Assembly (NCBI GenBank): GCA_964443875.1
Contig: CAYUET010000001.1
Span: 217,179-281,178 of the forward strand
Source of the DNA: CAYUET01 sp964443875
Lineage (GTDB): Bacteria; Auribacterota; JAFGBW01
Reading direction: 5' to 3'
DNA: 64,000 nucleotides
Made by a program: the position numbers and the translations under genes. Each line of letters begins with the position of its first letter. Positions within the stretch are counted from its first letter, which is position 1. Under the pieces are notes generated by a model. It was not told the DNA's origin. It saw only the letters and a list, made by a program, of their open reading frames with translations, and made no database searches. Of this stretch, positions 15,950 to 25,233 are shown piece after piece.

Positions 15950-17575
15950 TTAATTCGTCACCATATACAAAAAAATCAAGGTTAGAACAAACCAAAGGGT
16001 CAAATTAAATAATTGCTCCAGGAATATTTCTTTTTTGGATTTGATGATTTTAAAAGCATTGTCCTGATCTTCGTCTTTTGATTTTAAGTGTTCCTTTATT
16101 TCCGTCTGAATCAAACTTTTACCCTGGATCTGACTTAATATCTTGAGATTGGTATTTATAGTTTTATGAGAACCCGTTGAAGAAAGTTTTGATTTATCCG
16201 CTATATTTTCCAATATTGAAGTATTATGCATCACACTTAAAGATTCCTCATCCTTTTTAAGCCTGTAAAGGGCTTCGTCTTCGGGAATAATATGAAGCTG
16301 AAGGGAATCTGCCAGATTCACAAACAGATGGGTATATTTATTTCTCGGATGACTGAAAGGCGGCTCCATCAACCCGGTGACACTGATCCACTTTCCGATC
16401 CAGGATTGATCCGGCATGCTTTTAAATTTTTTCAGCTCATTGGGCCAGATGATAATCTTCACAATATCTTTGCGCCATTCCCCAAAATTAATAAAAAGAT
16501 AAGGATCCCCGTTAATCATTTCCTCTTTTTTAATTGAATGAATTTTTCCAATTAGTTCAACCTTGTCTCCGATATACCGTTTACATAAAGAATAATCAGA
16601 ACCATCTAAAACAGGATATTGAGAAATATAACGCGGACGTTTTGACGGTTTGGCCAGCCCGCTGATGATGATAAAATGCTGCGGAATATTTTTCCCCTGA
16701 ATAAAATCCTCCAGAGTTGGAATAGACTCAAAAGGGGTTGAACATATCACGGCAAAATTCTGAATATCTCTGGATAAGGAGGGAATCTTGTAGAGCCTTG
16801 AAAAGGTTACCGAATTTTCAGGATTCAAATAATCGCTAGACCGGAAAAGAACCGCATCAGGATCTGAATTGGTATCTGTCCATATCAGGGGATCCGCCTC
16901 CAGGGCTTTAAGGGCAATATAAAGGGCAATGAGAGAAAATTTATCCAGGGAAGAGTTGAAATGCCTGGCGCTTCTTCCCGGATGCTGAAAATTCCGATGT
17001 CCGAGTTCAGAGCTGCTTAAATTACGGATATCCGGAACATACATTCCGTCATAATCAATCAGATGAAGGCTGTTTCCCTGATCCGCAATCATGACATTCC
17101 CGGGCTGGATATCCCCATGGGCTATGCCCGAGTTAGATAGAAAAGAAGAAAGGGAAAGAATGGATTTTTTCAGATTACCGATAAACGGTTTTTCTAAAAA
17201 ATGATCTTCAAGAAATTGTCCCAGGGGATCCCCTGTAGCCCATTCCATTTTGACGACCGGATAAGAATTACCGTCTACAAGAATACCCTTGGGCTGAAAC
17301 TCAAAACGAAGAAAATAATTACTTTGCAAAGAAGTTATGGTTTTTGAAATCGCACGATAACGCAATTCCAGAGCATCGGATTTTTTATGAAAACAGCGGA
17401 CCGCATATCTTCTGTTTTTACATTGAATGGAATACGTCAGGGCAAATCCACCGCAGAGAGCTGTCGGCATGCCCAATCCGCTTTTGCTGAGTTCGCCCTC
17501 TTTCAGCTCAGGATCAAGAAGGAATGCCTTATGGTTCTGAAGGGTCTGCTGATATTGTTCAAGAGAAGGATACAT
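15950..17575 (-). CDS. Protein kinase of a TerY-P type triad, with OB-like region and C-terminal membrane helix
   Basis: The 541-residue protein has a eukaryotic-like kinase domain (about residues 30-230): Gly-rich LCGGFALTYSI, YAVRCFHKK where the usual VAIK Lys is Arg, catalytic loop AHGDIQPGNVMI, and LIDYDGMYVP in the DFG position. A family feature I recall is the AVRCF and HGDxQ/DYDGM(F/Y)VP pattern of kinases linked to VWA and PP2C genes. Residues of about 325-400 (VELIGKIHSIKK, then WIGKWISVTGLME) look like an OB-fold. A hydrophobic helix ends the protein (about 518-540), so it may be a tail-anchored kinase. Its start overlaps the phosphatase gene by 17 bases. Confidence 0.82.
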   Translation of the reverse strand: MYPSLEQYQQTLQNHKAFLLDPELKEGELSKSGLGMPTALCGGFALTYSIQCKNRRYAVRCFHKKSDALELRYRAISKTITSLQSNYFLRFEFQPKGILVDGNSYPVVKMEWATGDPLGQFLEDHFLEKPFIGNLKKSILSLSSFLSNSGIAHGDIQPGNVMIADQGNSLHLIDYDGMYVPDIRNLSSSELGHRNFQHPGRSARHFNSSLDKFSLIALYIALKALEADPLIWTDTNSDPDAVLFRSSDYLNPENSVTFSRLYKIPSLSRDIQNFAVICSTPFESIPTLEDFIQGKNIPQHFIIISGLAKPSKRPRYISQYPVLDGSDYSLCKRYIGDKVELIGKIHSIKKEEMINGDPYLFINFGEWRKDIVKIIIWPNELKKFKSMPDQSWIGKWISVTGLMEPPFSHPRNKYTHLFVNLADSLQLHIIPEDEALYRLKKDEESLSVMHNTSILENIADKSKLSSTGSHKTINTNLKILSQIQGKSLIQTEIKEHLKSKDEDQDNAFKIIKSKKEIFLEQLFNLTLWFVLTLIFLYMVTN

Positions 17576-18314
17576 GAAATCCCGTTTTTTTAGGTTTAAT
17601 TTTCAGCACGGCCAAAGTGGAATCATCTATTCTAATCTTTTTATTTTCCCGTAAATTCTCGATATATTGTTCGTATTCGGAAAACTCACGAAAGGATAAA
17701 AGGTCAAGATACGAAAGATCTTTTTCTGAAACATTTTTTAAAAACCATTCACCCAGAGCATCCGTCATACAGAGAATATAAGGTTTTTTTAACTGATCGA
17801 TATAAAAAATCTTCTGCCACAGCTCAGGCTGTCCAAGCAGGGACACATTCAGTGCAGGAACGGTTGAAATCAGTGTAGGTTTCTCAAGATACTGAAGATG
17901 AACTGAATAAGGAAAAGTGGTTATGATATGAGTCCCATCCATTAAAACAAAAAGACTGTCTCCGATAGCGGTCAGCTTCACAAGGGAGTCCGATTCCTTG
18001 ATTTCAAGGCCTAAAAGAGTAGCGAAGCTTCCCCTGTCAAAAGAAAGCTGCTGAGACCAGGTTAAAAGTTTTTTCTTTTCTGTATAGAACCCTGAATAAA
18101 CCGCTATGGCTTCCTGAATCCATTTTAATGAAATTTCCGGGTCATGTACGTATTTTTCAGAAAGAATTTGAGACCAGCTTTTGGAATCAAAAGACTCCGT
18201 AGCCCCATCACATAAAGCGATTCGGTTTTGTTTAAAATCAAGGGAAAAACAATCTTCATTTTCATCGGGATATTGCAGACTTTTTCGAACAGACCCTTGA
18301 AAAAGAAGGTCCAT
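17559..18314 (-). CDS. PP2C-type protein phosphatase of a TerY-P type triad
   Basis: This 251-residue protein has the metal-dependent PP2C motifs in order: DENEDCFSLD near residue 18, ALCDGATES in place of the usual DGMGG, AIGDSLFVLMDG, the C-terminal MTDALGEWFL Asp and the last metal Asp in DDSTLAVLKI. It probably removes phosphate from substrates of the neighbouring kinase. It begins 3 bases after the VWA gene and overlaps the kinase gene, so the three genes form one translational unit. No membrane segment is seen. Confidence 0.85.
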   Translation of the reverse strand: MDLLFQGSVRKSLQYPDENEDCFSLDFKQNRIALCDGATESFDSKSWSQILSEKYVHDPEISLKWIQEAIAVYSGFYTEKKKLLTWSQQLSFDRGSFATLLGLEIKESDSLVKLTAIGDSLFVLMDGTHIITTFPYSVHLQYLEKPTLISTVPALNVSLLGQPELWQKIFYIDQLKKPYILCMTDALGEWFLKNVSEKDLSYLDLLSFREFSEYEQYIENLRENKKIRIDDSTLAVLKIKPKKTGFHVSFS

Positions 18315-18317
18315 GAT

Positions 18318-19151
18318 TTATCTCAGCTGAGAGGCACGGGTTCCAATATCAAAAAAATCAACAATTTCAGGCGCCTCGGCATTGAAGATGAATCCCTTGG
18401 ATTCATGGGAAACCTGAAATCCTTTTTCCTGGGCAAATCTTATGAGATGAGCCGGCAAAAAGCTGGACATTCTGAAGAGCATTTTGGAATACATGTCCGG
18501 CAGCACGCCTTCAGAAGAGGGAAATTTAACCGGTTCGGTTGAAGCCGAACTGACATGAAGGGTTAGTAGTAAAATATTGCCGTCATTTGTTTTGATCTGA
18601 CAAAGCTGCTTTCCAAGTTCTTCAGGATCGCCATCCGTAGACTCTCCGTCCGTGACATGGACGACCGTCGGGGGATAACTGTTGGGATGGGCATCACACC
18701 ATTTCACCAGTTCCTCCGCGACAACCCGGATGGCCTGACACATGGGTGTTCCTCCATTGGCAAGGGGCTCAAACCAGACGGGGAATTTAATTGTCTGCTC
18801 TACAATTCCCCCTGCCCCGTCATCTGTTTTTTTAATCCGGTCTTCAATACGCAAAGGAGATTGTTCAATTTTAGAAATAGGATGAATGATGGACGAGGAA
18901 AGCTCTCCCTGGAAAAAATTCTGAACATAGGTATCCCGGTAACCGATTACGCCGATTTCAAAATAATTGCGAACCCCGTCGGATTTTGTACAGCGGGTGA
19001 TAAGGTTTACAAGAGTACGGTTAAGCACATCTGAGACAAATTGGGCTTTTGAACGGCCTCCGCTCATTTTATCTTCCATAGATCCGGATTGATCTACAAG
19101 AAAAATAAAACACGCGGGGTTTAACCGACTAATTTCAGCACAATAGCTCAT
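18318..19151 (-). CDS. VWA-domain protein, TerY-like
   Basis: This 277-residue von Willebrand factor A domain protein carries a complete MIDAS metal site: FLVDQSGSM (DxSxS), a Thr region around GGTPMCQAI, and VHVTDGES. It resembles TerY of tellurite-resistance-type clusters. VWA domains of this type bind partner proteins through a metal ion. Together with the PP2C and kinase genes after it this matches the TerY-P arrangement described computationally and later reported among phage-defence systems. GGGAGGG lies 4 bases before the ATG, and a good promoter is upstream. Confidence 0.85.
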   Translation of the reverse strand: MSYCAEISRLNPACFIFLVDQSGSMEDKMSGGRSKAQFVSDVLNRTLVNLITRCTKSDGVRNYFEIGVIGYRDTYVQNFFQGELSSSIIHPISKIEQSPLRIEDRIKKTDDGAGGIVEQTIKFPVWFEPLANGGTPMCQAIRVVAEELVKWCDAHPNSYPPTVVHVTDGESTDGDPEELGKQLCQIKTNDGNILLLTLHVSSASTEPVKFPSSEGVLPDMYSKMLFRMSSFLPAHLIRFAQEKGFQVSHESKGFIFNAEAPEIVDFFDIGTRASQLR

Positions 19152-19208
19152 AAAGCCCTCCCTGTTTTGTTACTGATTTTATATCAGAAAAAAGGACAAT
19201 CCGTATAA

Positions 19209-19237
19209 TATATATCAGAGTCTGAAGGGTTTATCAA
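19209..19237 (-). promoter_or_regulatory. Promoter of the VWA-PP2C-kinase operon
   Basis: On the minus strand TTGATA (19237-19232), 17 bases and TATATA (19214-19209) match a sigma-70 promoter. The -35 box overlaps the apt stop codon, so the triad can be transcribed separately from apt. Confidence 0.5.
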
Positions 19238-19755
19238 TAACGGATAAGCGAGGAGCAGGTATAACCGCTCAATTTCTCTCTCCCTTTAAGAAATTCCAAT
19301 TCAATGACAAAGCTGGCCCCTAAGATATTCCCTTTAAGCCTTTCAACCATTTTCATGACAGCGCATACAGTCCCTCCTGTCGCTAACAGATCATCGACAA
19401 CAAGGACATTCTGCCCCTTCTGGATGGCATCCTCATGAATTTCAAGAGTATCTGTTCCATATTCCAGAGCATAACTCTCGGAAATCACCTTATAGGGAAG
19501 CTTTCCCTTTTTTCGGACAGGCACAAACGAAGCATTTAATAAATAGGCTATTGGCGTACCAAAAATAAAACCGCGGGATTCAATTCCCAGAACAACATCC
19601 ACCCTTTTTTCTCTGAACGGAATCATCATTTCATTAACAGTTGTTTTAAAGGCTTGGGAATTGGAAAGCAAAGGTGTAATATCCTTAAAAATTATCCCTT
19701 TTTTCGGATAATCGGGAATATCTCTGATTGTGGATTTTAAAAATTCAGAACTCAT
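19234..19755 (-). CDS. apt: Adenine phosphoribosyltransferase
   Basis: Apt converts adenine and PRPP to AMP in purine salvage. The 173-residue length is standard. Marks are IPDYPKKGIIFKDITPLL near the start, the ESRGFIFG segment, and the PRPP-binding loop VLVVDDLLATGGTVCA. Its ATG overlaps the stop of the sigma-factor gene by 4 bases, suggesting co-translation with it. Confidence 0.96.
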   Translation of the reverse strand: MSSEFLKSTIRDIPDYPKKGIIFKDITPLLSNSQAFKTTVNEMMIPFREKRVDVVLGIESRGFIFGTPIAYLLNASFVPVRKKGKLPYKVISESYALEYGTDTLEIHEDAIQKGQNVLVVDDLLATGGTVCAVMKMVERLKGNILGASFVIELEFLKGREKLSGYTCSSLIRY

Positions 19756-20597
19756 TCCTCGGCTTCCTCCTCTTCCCCAATAATTTCTTCACTCCTCATT
19801 GCTTTTTTCATTTTACCAAGAGCCGCTTTTTCAAGCTGTCTTACACGTTCCCGTGTTATTCCCATCTGTTTTCCTATTTCTTCAAGCGTATGGGCTTTGT
19901 TATTGAAAAGTCCGAAACGGTAAATAATCAGTTTAACTTCCCGTTCATTCAAAACTTCCAGAAGATCGAAAATTTTATCACGGATCATGGACAATTCTAT
20001 ACTGGCGGAAGGATGTTCAGCTTTTGTATCTTCAATCAGATCCATCAATTCCGCATCATTATCTTCGCCTACGGGAATATTAAGAGAGGTCACGCCTTTA
20101 GAAAGATCAAAAGTTTCCTGAACCTGATCCGGGGTGAGTCCTGTGGCATCCGCAACGGTTTCCACATCCGGCTGAACCGAACGGCCATAACTCAGTTTTC
20201 CCATAACTTTTCGGACCATGATAATTCGGTCCACCATATAGGCCGGAATACGGATCATCTTGCCCTGATTGGCCAGGGCACGCATGATCCGCTGTTTAAT
20301 CCACCACGCCGCATAGGTTGAGAATTTGCATTCAAAACTCAAATCAAATTTCTCAGCCGCTTTCATTAACCCGATATTCCCTTCCTCTATGAGATCCAGA
20401 AAGGTCAGGCCAAGGTTGCAATATTTTCTGCCAATACTGACTACCAATCGAAGATTTGCCCTGATAAGCTGAGCTTTAGCCTTAGCATCACCCTTTTTCA
20501 CTTTCTGGGCAAGTTCAATCTCCTCTTCAGAGGTCAGCCTGGGTATTTCCCCGATATCTTTTAAATAGATATCAAGACATTCTTTTCCTGCTCCCAT
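19752..20597 (-). CDS. RpoD/RpoS-like sigma-70 family RNA polymerase sigma factor
   Basis: The 281-residue protein has region 1.2 (YLKDIGEIPRLTSEEE), region 2 with LDLIEEGNIGLMKAAEKFD and FSTYAAWWIKQRIMRAL, region 3, and region 4 with HTLEEIGKQMGITRERVRQL. It has no region 1.1 or long non-conserved insert, so it is not the primary RpoD but an RpoS- or RpoH-like alternative factor. The acidic tail (EEEEAEE) is unusual. It lies 18 bases after ppdK. Its regulon cannot be inferred. Confidence 0.88.
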   Translation of the reverse strand: MGAGKECLDIYLKDIGEIPRLTSEEEIELAQKVKKGDAKAKAQLIRANLRLVVSIGRKYCNLGLTFLDLIEEGNIGLMKAAEKFDLSFECKFSTYAAWWIKQRIMRALANQGKMIRIPAYMVDRIIMVRKVMGKLSYGRSVQPDVETVADATGLTPDQVQETFDLSKGVTSLNIPVGEDNDAELMDLIEDTKAEHPSASIELSMIRDKIFDLLEVLNEREVKLIIYRFGLFNNKAHTLEEIGKQMGITRERVRQLEKAALGKMKKAMRSEEIIGEEEEAEE

Positions 20598-20615
20598 AAA
20601 TTACCGGTTACCGGA

Positions 20616-23411
20616 TTACTTTTTTTTACTTTTAGTTTTTTTTGCCGGCTTTGCAGGAGCTTTTGGCCTGGTTTGATTTTTCACCACAGCCTGAGCAGCC
20701 GCAAGTCTCGCAATAGGCACCCGGAAAGGAGAACAGGAAACATAATTCATCCCCACCCGATAGCAGAATTCAATGGATTTTGGCTCTCCTCCGTGTTCAC
20801 CGCATATACCGACCTTCAGATCCTTGCGTGTTGAACGTCCGCGGTTTACGCCGATTTCAATCAACTGACCCATCCCTTCCTGATCTATGGTCTGAAATGG
20901 ATCATCCGATAAAATTCCCTTATTGAGGTAATCCGGAACAAAAGAACCGACATCATCTCTTGAAAATCCGAACGTCATCTGAGTCAGATCGTTTGTTCCA
21001 AACGAAAAAAACTCTCCGACTTCGGCAATCTTATCAGCAACCAATGTCGCTCTTGGAATTTCCATCATTGTCCCATACATATAGGGAATTTTTCTGAGAT
21101 TATATTTCTTCAATGTCTCTGAATAAATACGGTCAACAATTACCTTCTGGTCTACGAGTTCCTTAACATTGCAGACAACAGGAATCATGATTTCAGGACA
21201 TACTTTTTTTCCGGACTGGATTAATTCTGCAGCAGACTCCAAAATAGCGCGGATCTGCATTTCCGTTATTTCCGGAAAAGTGACCCCCAAGCGAACTCCG
21301 CGATGTCCCATCATCGGATTGCTTTCATGCAGAGCCTCTGCTCTTTTCTTAAAATCCTCGGGACTGATTCCCAGGGAATTTGCCAGGTCTCTTTGTTGAT
21401 TTTCATTGTGCGGAACAAACTCATGTAAGGGAGGATCTATCATACGAATGGTGACAGGCAATCCATCCATGGCTTCCATTGTGCCTTTGATATTTTCTTT
21501 GGCAAAGGGATACAACTCATTTAATGCATTCCTTCTTTCTTCTTCTGTTTTTGAAATAATCATTTTACGGAGAAGAAAAAGCGGTTTTTCAGAATTTTTA
21601 CCGTAAAACATATGTTCTGTTCTGAAAAGTCCGATGCCTTCAGCACCAAAAGCCCTTGCTTTTCTGGCATCATCGGGAGTATCCGCATTTGTTCTGATTT
21701 TTAAAGTACGGATGGAGTCGCAAATCTTTAAAAAGTTGAATAAAACTTCATTTTCTTCAGAAGCGTCCATCATTTTCAATTGGCCGTTATAGACGTTTCC
21801 CTTGGTTCCGTTGAGAGTGAGCCAGTCTCCTTCTTTGAGAACAGTCTCCCCAATCTTCAGCGTTTTAGCCTGATTATCAACATGCATAGCCGCACACCCC
21901 ACTACGCAGCATTTACCCCATCCTCTGGCAACAAGCGCCGCATGCGAAGTCATTCCGCCGCGTGCGGTAAGAATCGCCTGAGCCACTCTCATGCCTTCAA
22001 CATCTTCAGGGTTGGTTTCTTCACGGACAAGAATTACTTTTTTACCTTCTTTTGTCCAATTCATGGCATCAACAGAGGAAAAGACAATAACACCCTGAGC
22101 ACCGCCAGGTCCTGCAGGCAAACCTTTTGCAAGGGGTTTATTTTCCCTCTCCTCTTTGGGATCCACAATAGGATGAAGAAGCTCATCGAGCTGTGAAGGG
22201 GTAACGCGAGAAACCGCTTCTTCTCTGGAAATCATTTTTTCTTTCACCATATCAACTGCCATTCTGACTGCAGCCGGACCGTTTCTTTTACCGACACGGC
22301 ATTGCAACATGAAGAGCTTGCCTTTTTCGATAGTAAATTCAATATCCTGCATATCACGGTAATGTTTTTCAAGTTTCTTCTGAATCAGATCAAGCTGTTT
22401 GTAAGCTTCCGGCATCGCCTTTTCAAGAGTCAGCAGATGTTTATTGTGTTCACTCATGGAATATTCATTAACAGGAGCCGGAGTCCTGATGCCGGCGACT
22501 ACGTCTTCTCCCTGAGCATTAATCAGGTATTCACCATAAAAATTTTTTTCACCATTTCCGGGATTCCGGGTAAAGGCAACTCCTGTTGCGGAATCATTCC
22601 CCATATTTCCGAAAACCATGGACTGCACATTCACCGCCGTACCCCATTCATCGGGAATGCCTTCAATTCTTCTATAAGAAATAGCTCTTTTTCCATTCCA
22701 TGAACTGAATACGGCGCTGACGCCGCCCCAAAGCTGTTTCTCAGGATCATCGGGAAATTCAGTCTTCAATACTTCTTTGATTTTAATCTTAAACTGGGAA
22801 CAGAGGTCTTTTAAATCCTCTGCGGTAAGGTCTGTATCATTCAGATATCCTTTTTGCTTCTTCAGTGTATCCATGATTTTTTCAAGCTGTCTGCGGATAC
22901 CGGAATCATCTGTTTCGGGCTCAATTCCGGCGGCCTTTTCCATAACCACATCCGAATACATCATCAGCAGTCTGCGGTAGGCATCATAGACAAAACGTTC
23001 ATTATTGGTTTGTTTCACCAAACCGGGAATTGTTTTTTCAGTAAGCCCGACGTTTAAAATTGTTTCCATCATTCCGGGCATGGACTTCCGTGCACCTGAA
23101 CGCACAGAGACTAAAAGAGGATTATTGATATCACCGAATTTTTTACCCATGAGGGCTTCAATTCTTTTCAAAGCAGCTGAAACAGTTTCACGCAGGCCTT
23201 TAGGATATGTTTTTTTGTTTTGATAGTAATAAGTGCAGACTTCCGTAGTGATCGTAAAACCGGGAGGGACGGGAAGACGAAGGTCTTTATGTCCTGCCAT
23301 TTCAGCCAGATTGGCTCCTTTTCCCCCAAGAAGATTCTTCATGCTTTCATTACCGTCCGCCTTACCACCGCCAAACGAATAAACATATTTGCCGCTTTTC
23401 TCTTTTGTCAT
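20616..23411 (-). CDS. ppdK: Pyruvate, phosphate dikinase
   Basis: PpdK interconverts pyruvate, ATP and Pi with PEP, AMP and PPi. The 931-residue protein has the nucleotide-grasp N-terminal part (SFGGGKADGNESMKNLLGGK; VPPGFTITT), the swivelling phospho-His domain (GGMTSHAALVARGWGK) and the PEP/pyruvate TIM barrel (GLFRTEHMF, MIPVVCNVKEL, FGTNDLTQMTFGFSRDD, ending in YVSCSPFRVP with the catalytic Cys). It is somewhat longer than usual because of a Lys/Ala/Pro-rich tail of about 25 residues. GGAGAAATAAA precedes the ATG. Confidence 0.96.
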   Translation of the reverse strand: MTKEKSGKYVYSFGGGKADGNESMKNLLGGKGANLAEMAGHKDLRLPVPPGFTITTEVCTYYYQNKKTYPKGLRETVSAALKRIEALMGKKFGDINNPLLVSVRSGARKSMPGMMETILNVGLTEKTIPGLVKQTNNERFVYDAYRRLLMMYSDVVMEKAAGIEPETDDSGIRRQLEKIMDTLKKQKGYLNDTDLTAEDLKDLCSQFKIKIKEVLKTEFPDDPEKQLWGGVSAVFSSWNGKRAISYRRIEGIPDEWGTAVNVQSMVFGNMGNDSATGVAFTRNPGNGEKNFYGEYLINAQGEDVVAGIRTPAPVNEYSMSEHNKHLLTLEKAMPEAYKQLDLIQKKLEKHYRDMQDIEFTIEKGKLFMLQCRVGKRNGPAAVRMAVDMVKEKMISREEAVSRVTPSQLDELLHPIVDPKEERENKPLAKGLPAGPGGAQGVIVFSSVDAMNWTKEGKKVILVREETNPEDVEGMRVAQAILTARGGMTSHAALVARGWGKCCVVGCAAMHVDNQAKTLKIGETVLKEGDWLTLNGTKGNVYNGQLKMMDASEENEVLFNFLKICDSIRTLKIRTNADTPDDARKARAFGAEGIGLFRTEHMFYGKNSEKPLFLLRKMIISKTEEERRNALNELYPFAKENIKGTMEAMDGLPVTIRMIDPPLHEFVPHNENQQRDLANSLGISPEDFKKRAEALHESNPMMGHRGVRLGVTFPEITEMQIRAILESAAELIQSGKKVCPEIMIPVVCNVKELVDQKVIVDRIYSETLKKYNLRKIPYMYGTMMEIPRATLVADKIAEVGEFFSFGTNDLTQMTFGFSRDDVGSFVPDYLNKGILSDDPFQTIDQEGMGQLIEIGVNRGRSTRKDLKVGICGEHGGEPKSIEFCYRVGMNYVSCSPFRVPIARLAAAQAVVKNQTRPKAPAKPAKKTKSKKK

Positions 23412-23645
23412 TTTATTTCTCCTACACAGTTAGAGATTTTAAGGTTGTTATTTTAAACCAGCATGACTAAAAATAAGGTCTAAAATATTAACAGTTAAAA
23501 AATCCTTAAGCAAGAATAATTTCAAAATCAAAGGGCGAAAAGCCTGAATGAAAAAGGTTTTTCCGTTTAATGAAAATTTTTGTTTTTTTTGAAATCATTT
23601 TTGTTTTTTCTTGGAAAAATTCATTTTTCTTTTGTATATCACTAT

Positions 23646-23661
23646 AAAAAACATGTTTTTT
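23646..23661. repeat. 16-bp perfect palindrome in the ppdK / exported-protein intergenic region
   Basis: AAAAAACATGTTTTTT is fully self-complementary and lies just upstream of a TATAAT (23670-23675) that could serve the gene starting at 23701. The whole stretch 23412-23700 is divergent, AT-rich promoter space; nothing else is seen in it. The palindrome may be an operator or merely AT-rich chance. Confidence 0.35.
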
Positions 23662-23700
23662 ACATTTCTTATAATTACAACTCAAAAAAAAATTATAATT

Positions 23701-25233
23701 ATGACATTTCATTCCCCTTTTCGGAAAAGAATCCGCTTTCTGTTTTCTGCCGGAATAATCATACTCTATTTCCTTCTATTAAGCCCGTCCTCCGCCCGCG
23801 CGGAAATACTGTGTTCTTTCCGTATAAGCTCTGTTTCTTTTCTTCAAAAGCTGTGTTCAAACCCCTCGTCTTCAATCCTCGGCGCCTGTTTATCCGCGAC
23901 AATCCGGAATCAGTCCTCTTCTATTCCCTATGAGTTCTTCAACTCCAAAGCTCCCGTCTATGGCGCATTTATCTCCGTTCCTGAAAAAACGGAGTATCAT
24001 TTCATCCTGTTATTTCCTTTAACTTCTTCGAAAAAAACAATCACAGCTCCTCAAAATTATTTCTCAAAAACGATTGAAGATTACTATGTATTTTCACTTT
24101 CTTCGGAAGCTTTATCCCAGGGGTCCAATCAATTTTTTAAAATTAAAAATATTTTCAAGGATACCCGCGAGGATATTTCTGTTTTCTGCTCTGTCCGGGA
24201 AACATGGGGAGCATTCAAGGCAACGGCCCAGCTTTTAAGAGGGCTTTTTCTCATGACTCAATCCTCGGGACCTGAAGAGCAGAAACTGAATTTTCATTTA
24301 TTTGAATTCGGATTTTTTTTACTGGATTCCCTGGACGAAATAAAAATCTCGCTTAACAAGGATCTCTCTTCCCAAAATCATACTTTTTATCTCACTCTTA
24401 AATTTATCAAAGACAGTCCCATTAATGAGCTTTTTCCTCAAAAACCATCCTTTGACCTGTCTGAAAAATTATCCTGCCCGGATCCCCTATTCCGGCTGGC
24501 CTTTAATCCGCTTAAAGTCAAAGAAAGTGCATTCCGGATTCTGGATCTTTTGCAAAGCAGAATGGGATTTAAGCCTGAGGATATTTCAGGAATGAAAAAC
24601 AATTTAACGGATTTTCTGGGAACAAAACCTGTCTCCGGATTATTTCTTCTGGATTGCACAGGGCCTTCACAAAATTCCGATTCTTCTTTTATCCGTATTC
24701 AGCAGGAAAACCTGCCTCTTAACCTGGAAATGCTCTCTCAAAAATTACAAACCCTGATCCAGCCTTTTCCTTTTATCTTGAACATAAAGACTGCCGAAAG
24801 AATACCCCCTGAAAAAAATATTTCCGCAGAACTTTGCCTTACTTCCGCCAAGACACCCAAAACCACTCTTCCCCCTTTGCTTACACACGCCTTTAATCAA
24901 ATTTCTCCTGAGAATTCTCTGCTTGATTTTTCTTTCAGAGAAAAAGACGGCATCCTCTATGGGACATTGGGAAAAGATTCCTTTCAAAATTTTAATCCCG
25001 TTTTTTCTTTCCAGGGGGAAAAGGAACGTTTTTTTTCATTTCTGCAGATCAGGATTAAATATTCCGATTTCCGGAATCTGTATCTGGTCTGTTTTTCATC
25101 AAATCGTACTACACTGTCTGTTCCTGAAATCCCAAAAGACACTCTTGAGTTAACCGTTTTATTTTATTATAATGAAAAAGGTCTTCATGTTTCCTTAACC
25201 CTTCCCAACCCTTTACTGGAAATGCCCCTATGA
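23701..25233 (+). CDS. Exported protein of unknown function
   Basis: From the ATG at 23701 the protein has 510 residues and starts with a Sec signal peptide (FRKRIRFLFSAGIIILYFLL and then a cleavage site after SSARA). The frame is open to a TTG at 23611, but that would place 30 odd residues before the signal peptide. The mature part is rich in Phe, Leu, Ser and Lys, with repeated beta-strand-like segments; I recognise no family or motif. Its end overlaps panC by 4 bases (ATGA), so the two are co-transcribed, though a link with pantothenate synthesis is not evident. Confidence 0.75.
   Translation: MTFHSPFRKRIRFLFSAGIIILYFLLLSPSSARAEILCSFRISSVSFLQKLCSNPSSSILGACLSATIRNQSSSIPYEFFNSKAPVYGAFISVPEKTEYHFILLFPLTSSKKTITAPQNYFSKTIEDYYVFSLSSEALSQGSNQFFKIKNIFKDTREDISVFCSVRETWGAFKATAQLLRGLFLMTQSSGPEEQKLNFHLFEFGFFLLDSLDEIKISLNKDLSSQNHTFYLTLKFIKDSPINELFPQKPSFDLSEKLSCPDPLFRLAFNPLKVKESAFRILDLLQSRMGFKPEDISGMKNNLTDFLGTKPVSGLFLLDCTGPSQNSDSSFIRIQQENLPLNLEMLSQKLQTLIQPFPFILNIKTAERIPPEKNISAELCLTSAKTPKTTLPPLLTHAFNQISPENSLLDFSFREKDGILYGTLGKDSFQNFNPVFSFQGEKERFFSFLQIRIKYSDFRNLYLVCFSSNRTTLSVPEIPKDTLELTVLFYYNEKGLHVSLTLPNPLLEMPL

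Noticed and set aside
19728..20321. Plus-strand ORF of 197 codons, rich in Phe and His
   Set aside because: Antisense of the sigma-factor gene; Phe/His richness comes from reading Glu/Lys codons backwards.
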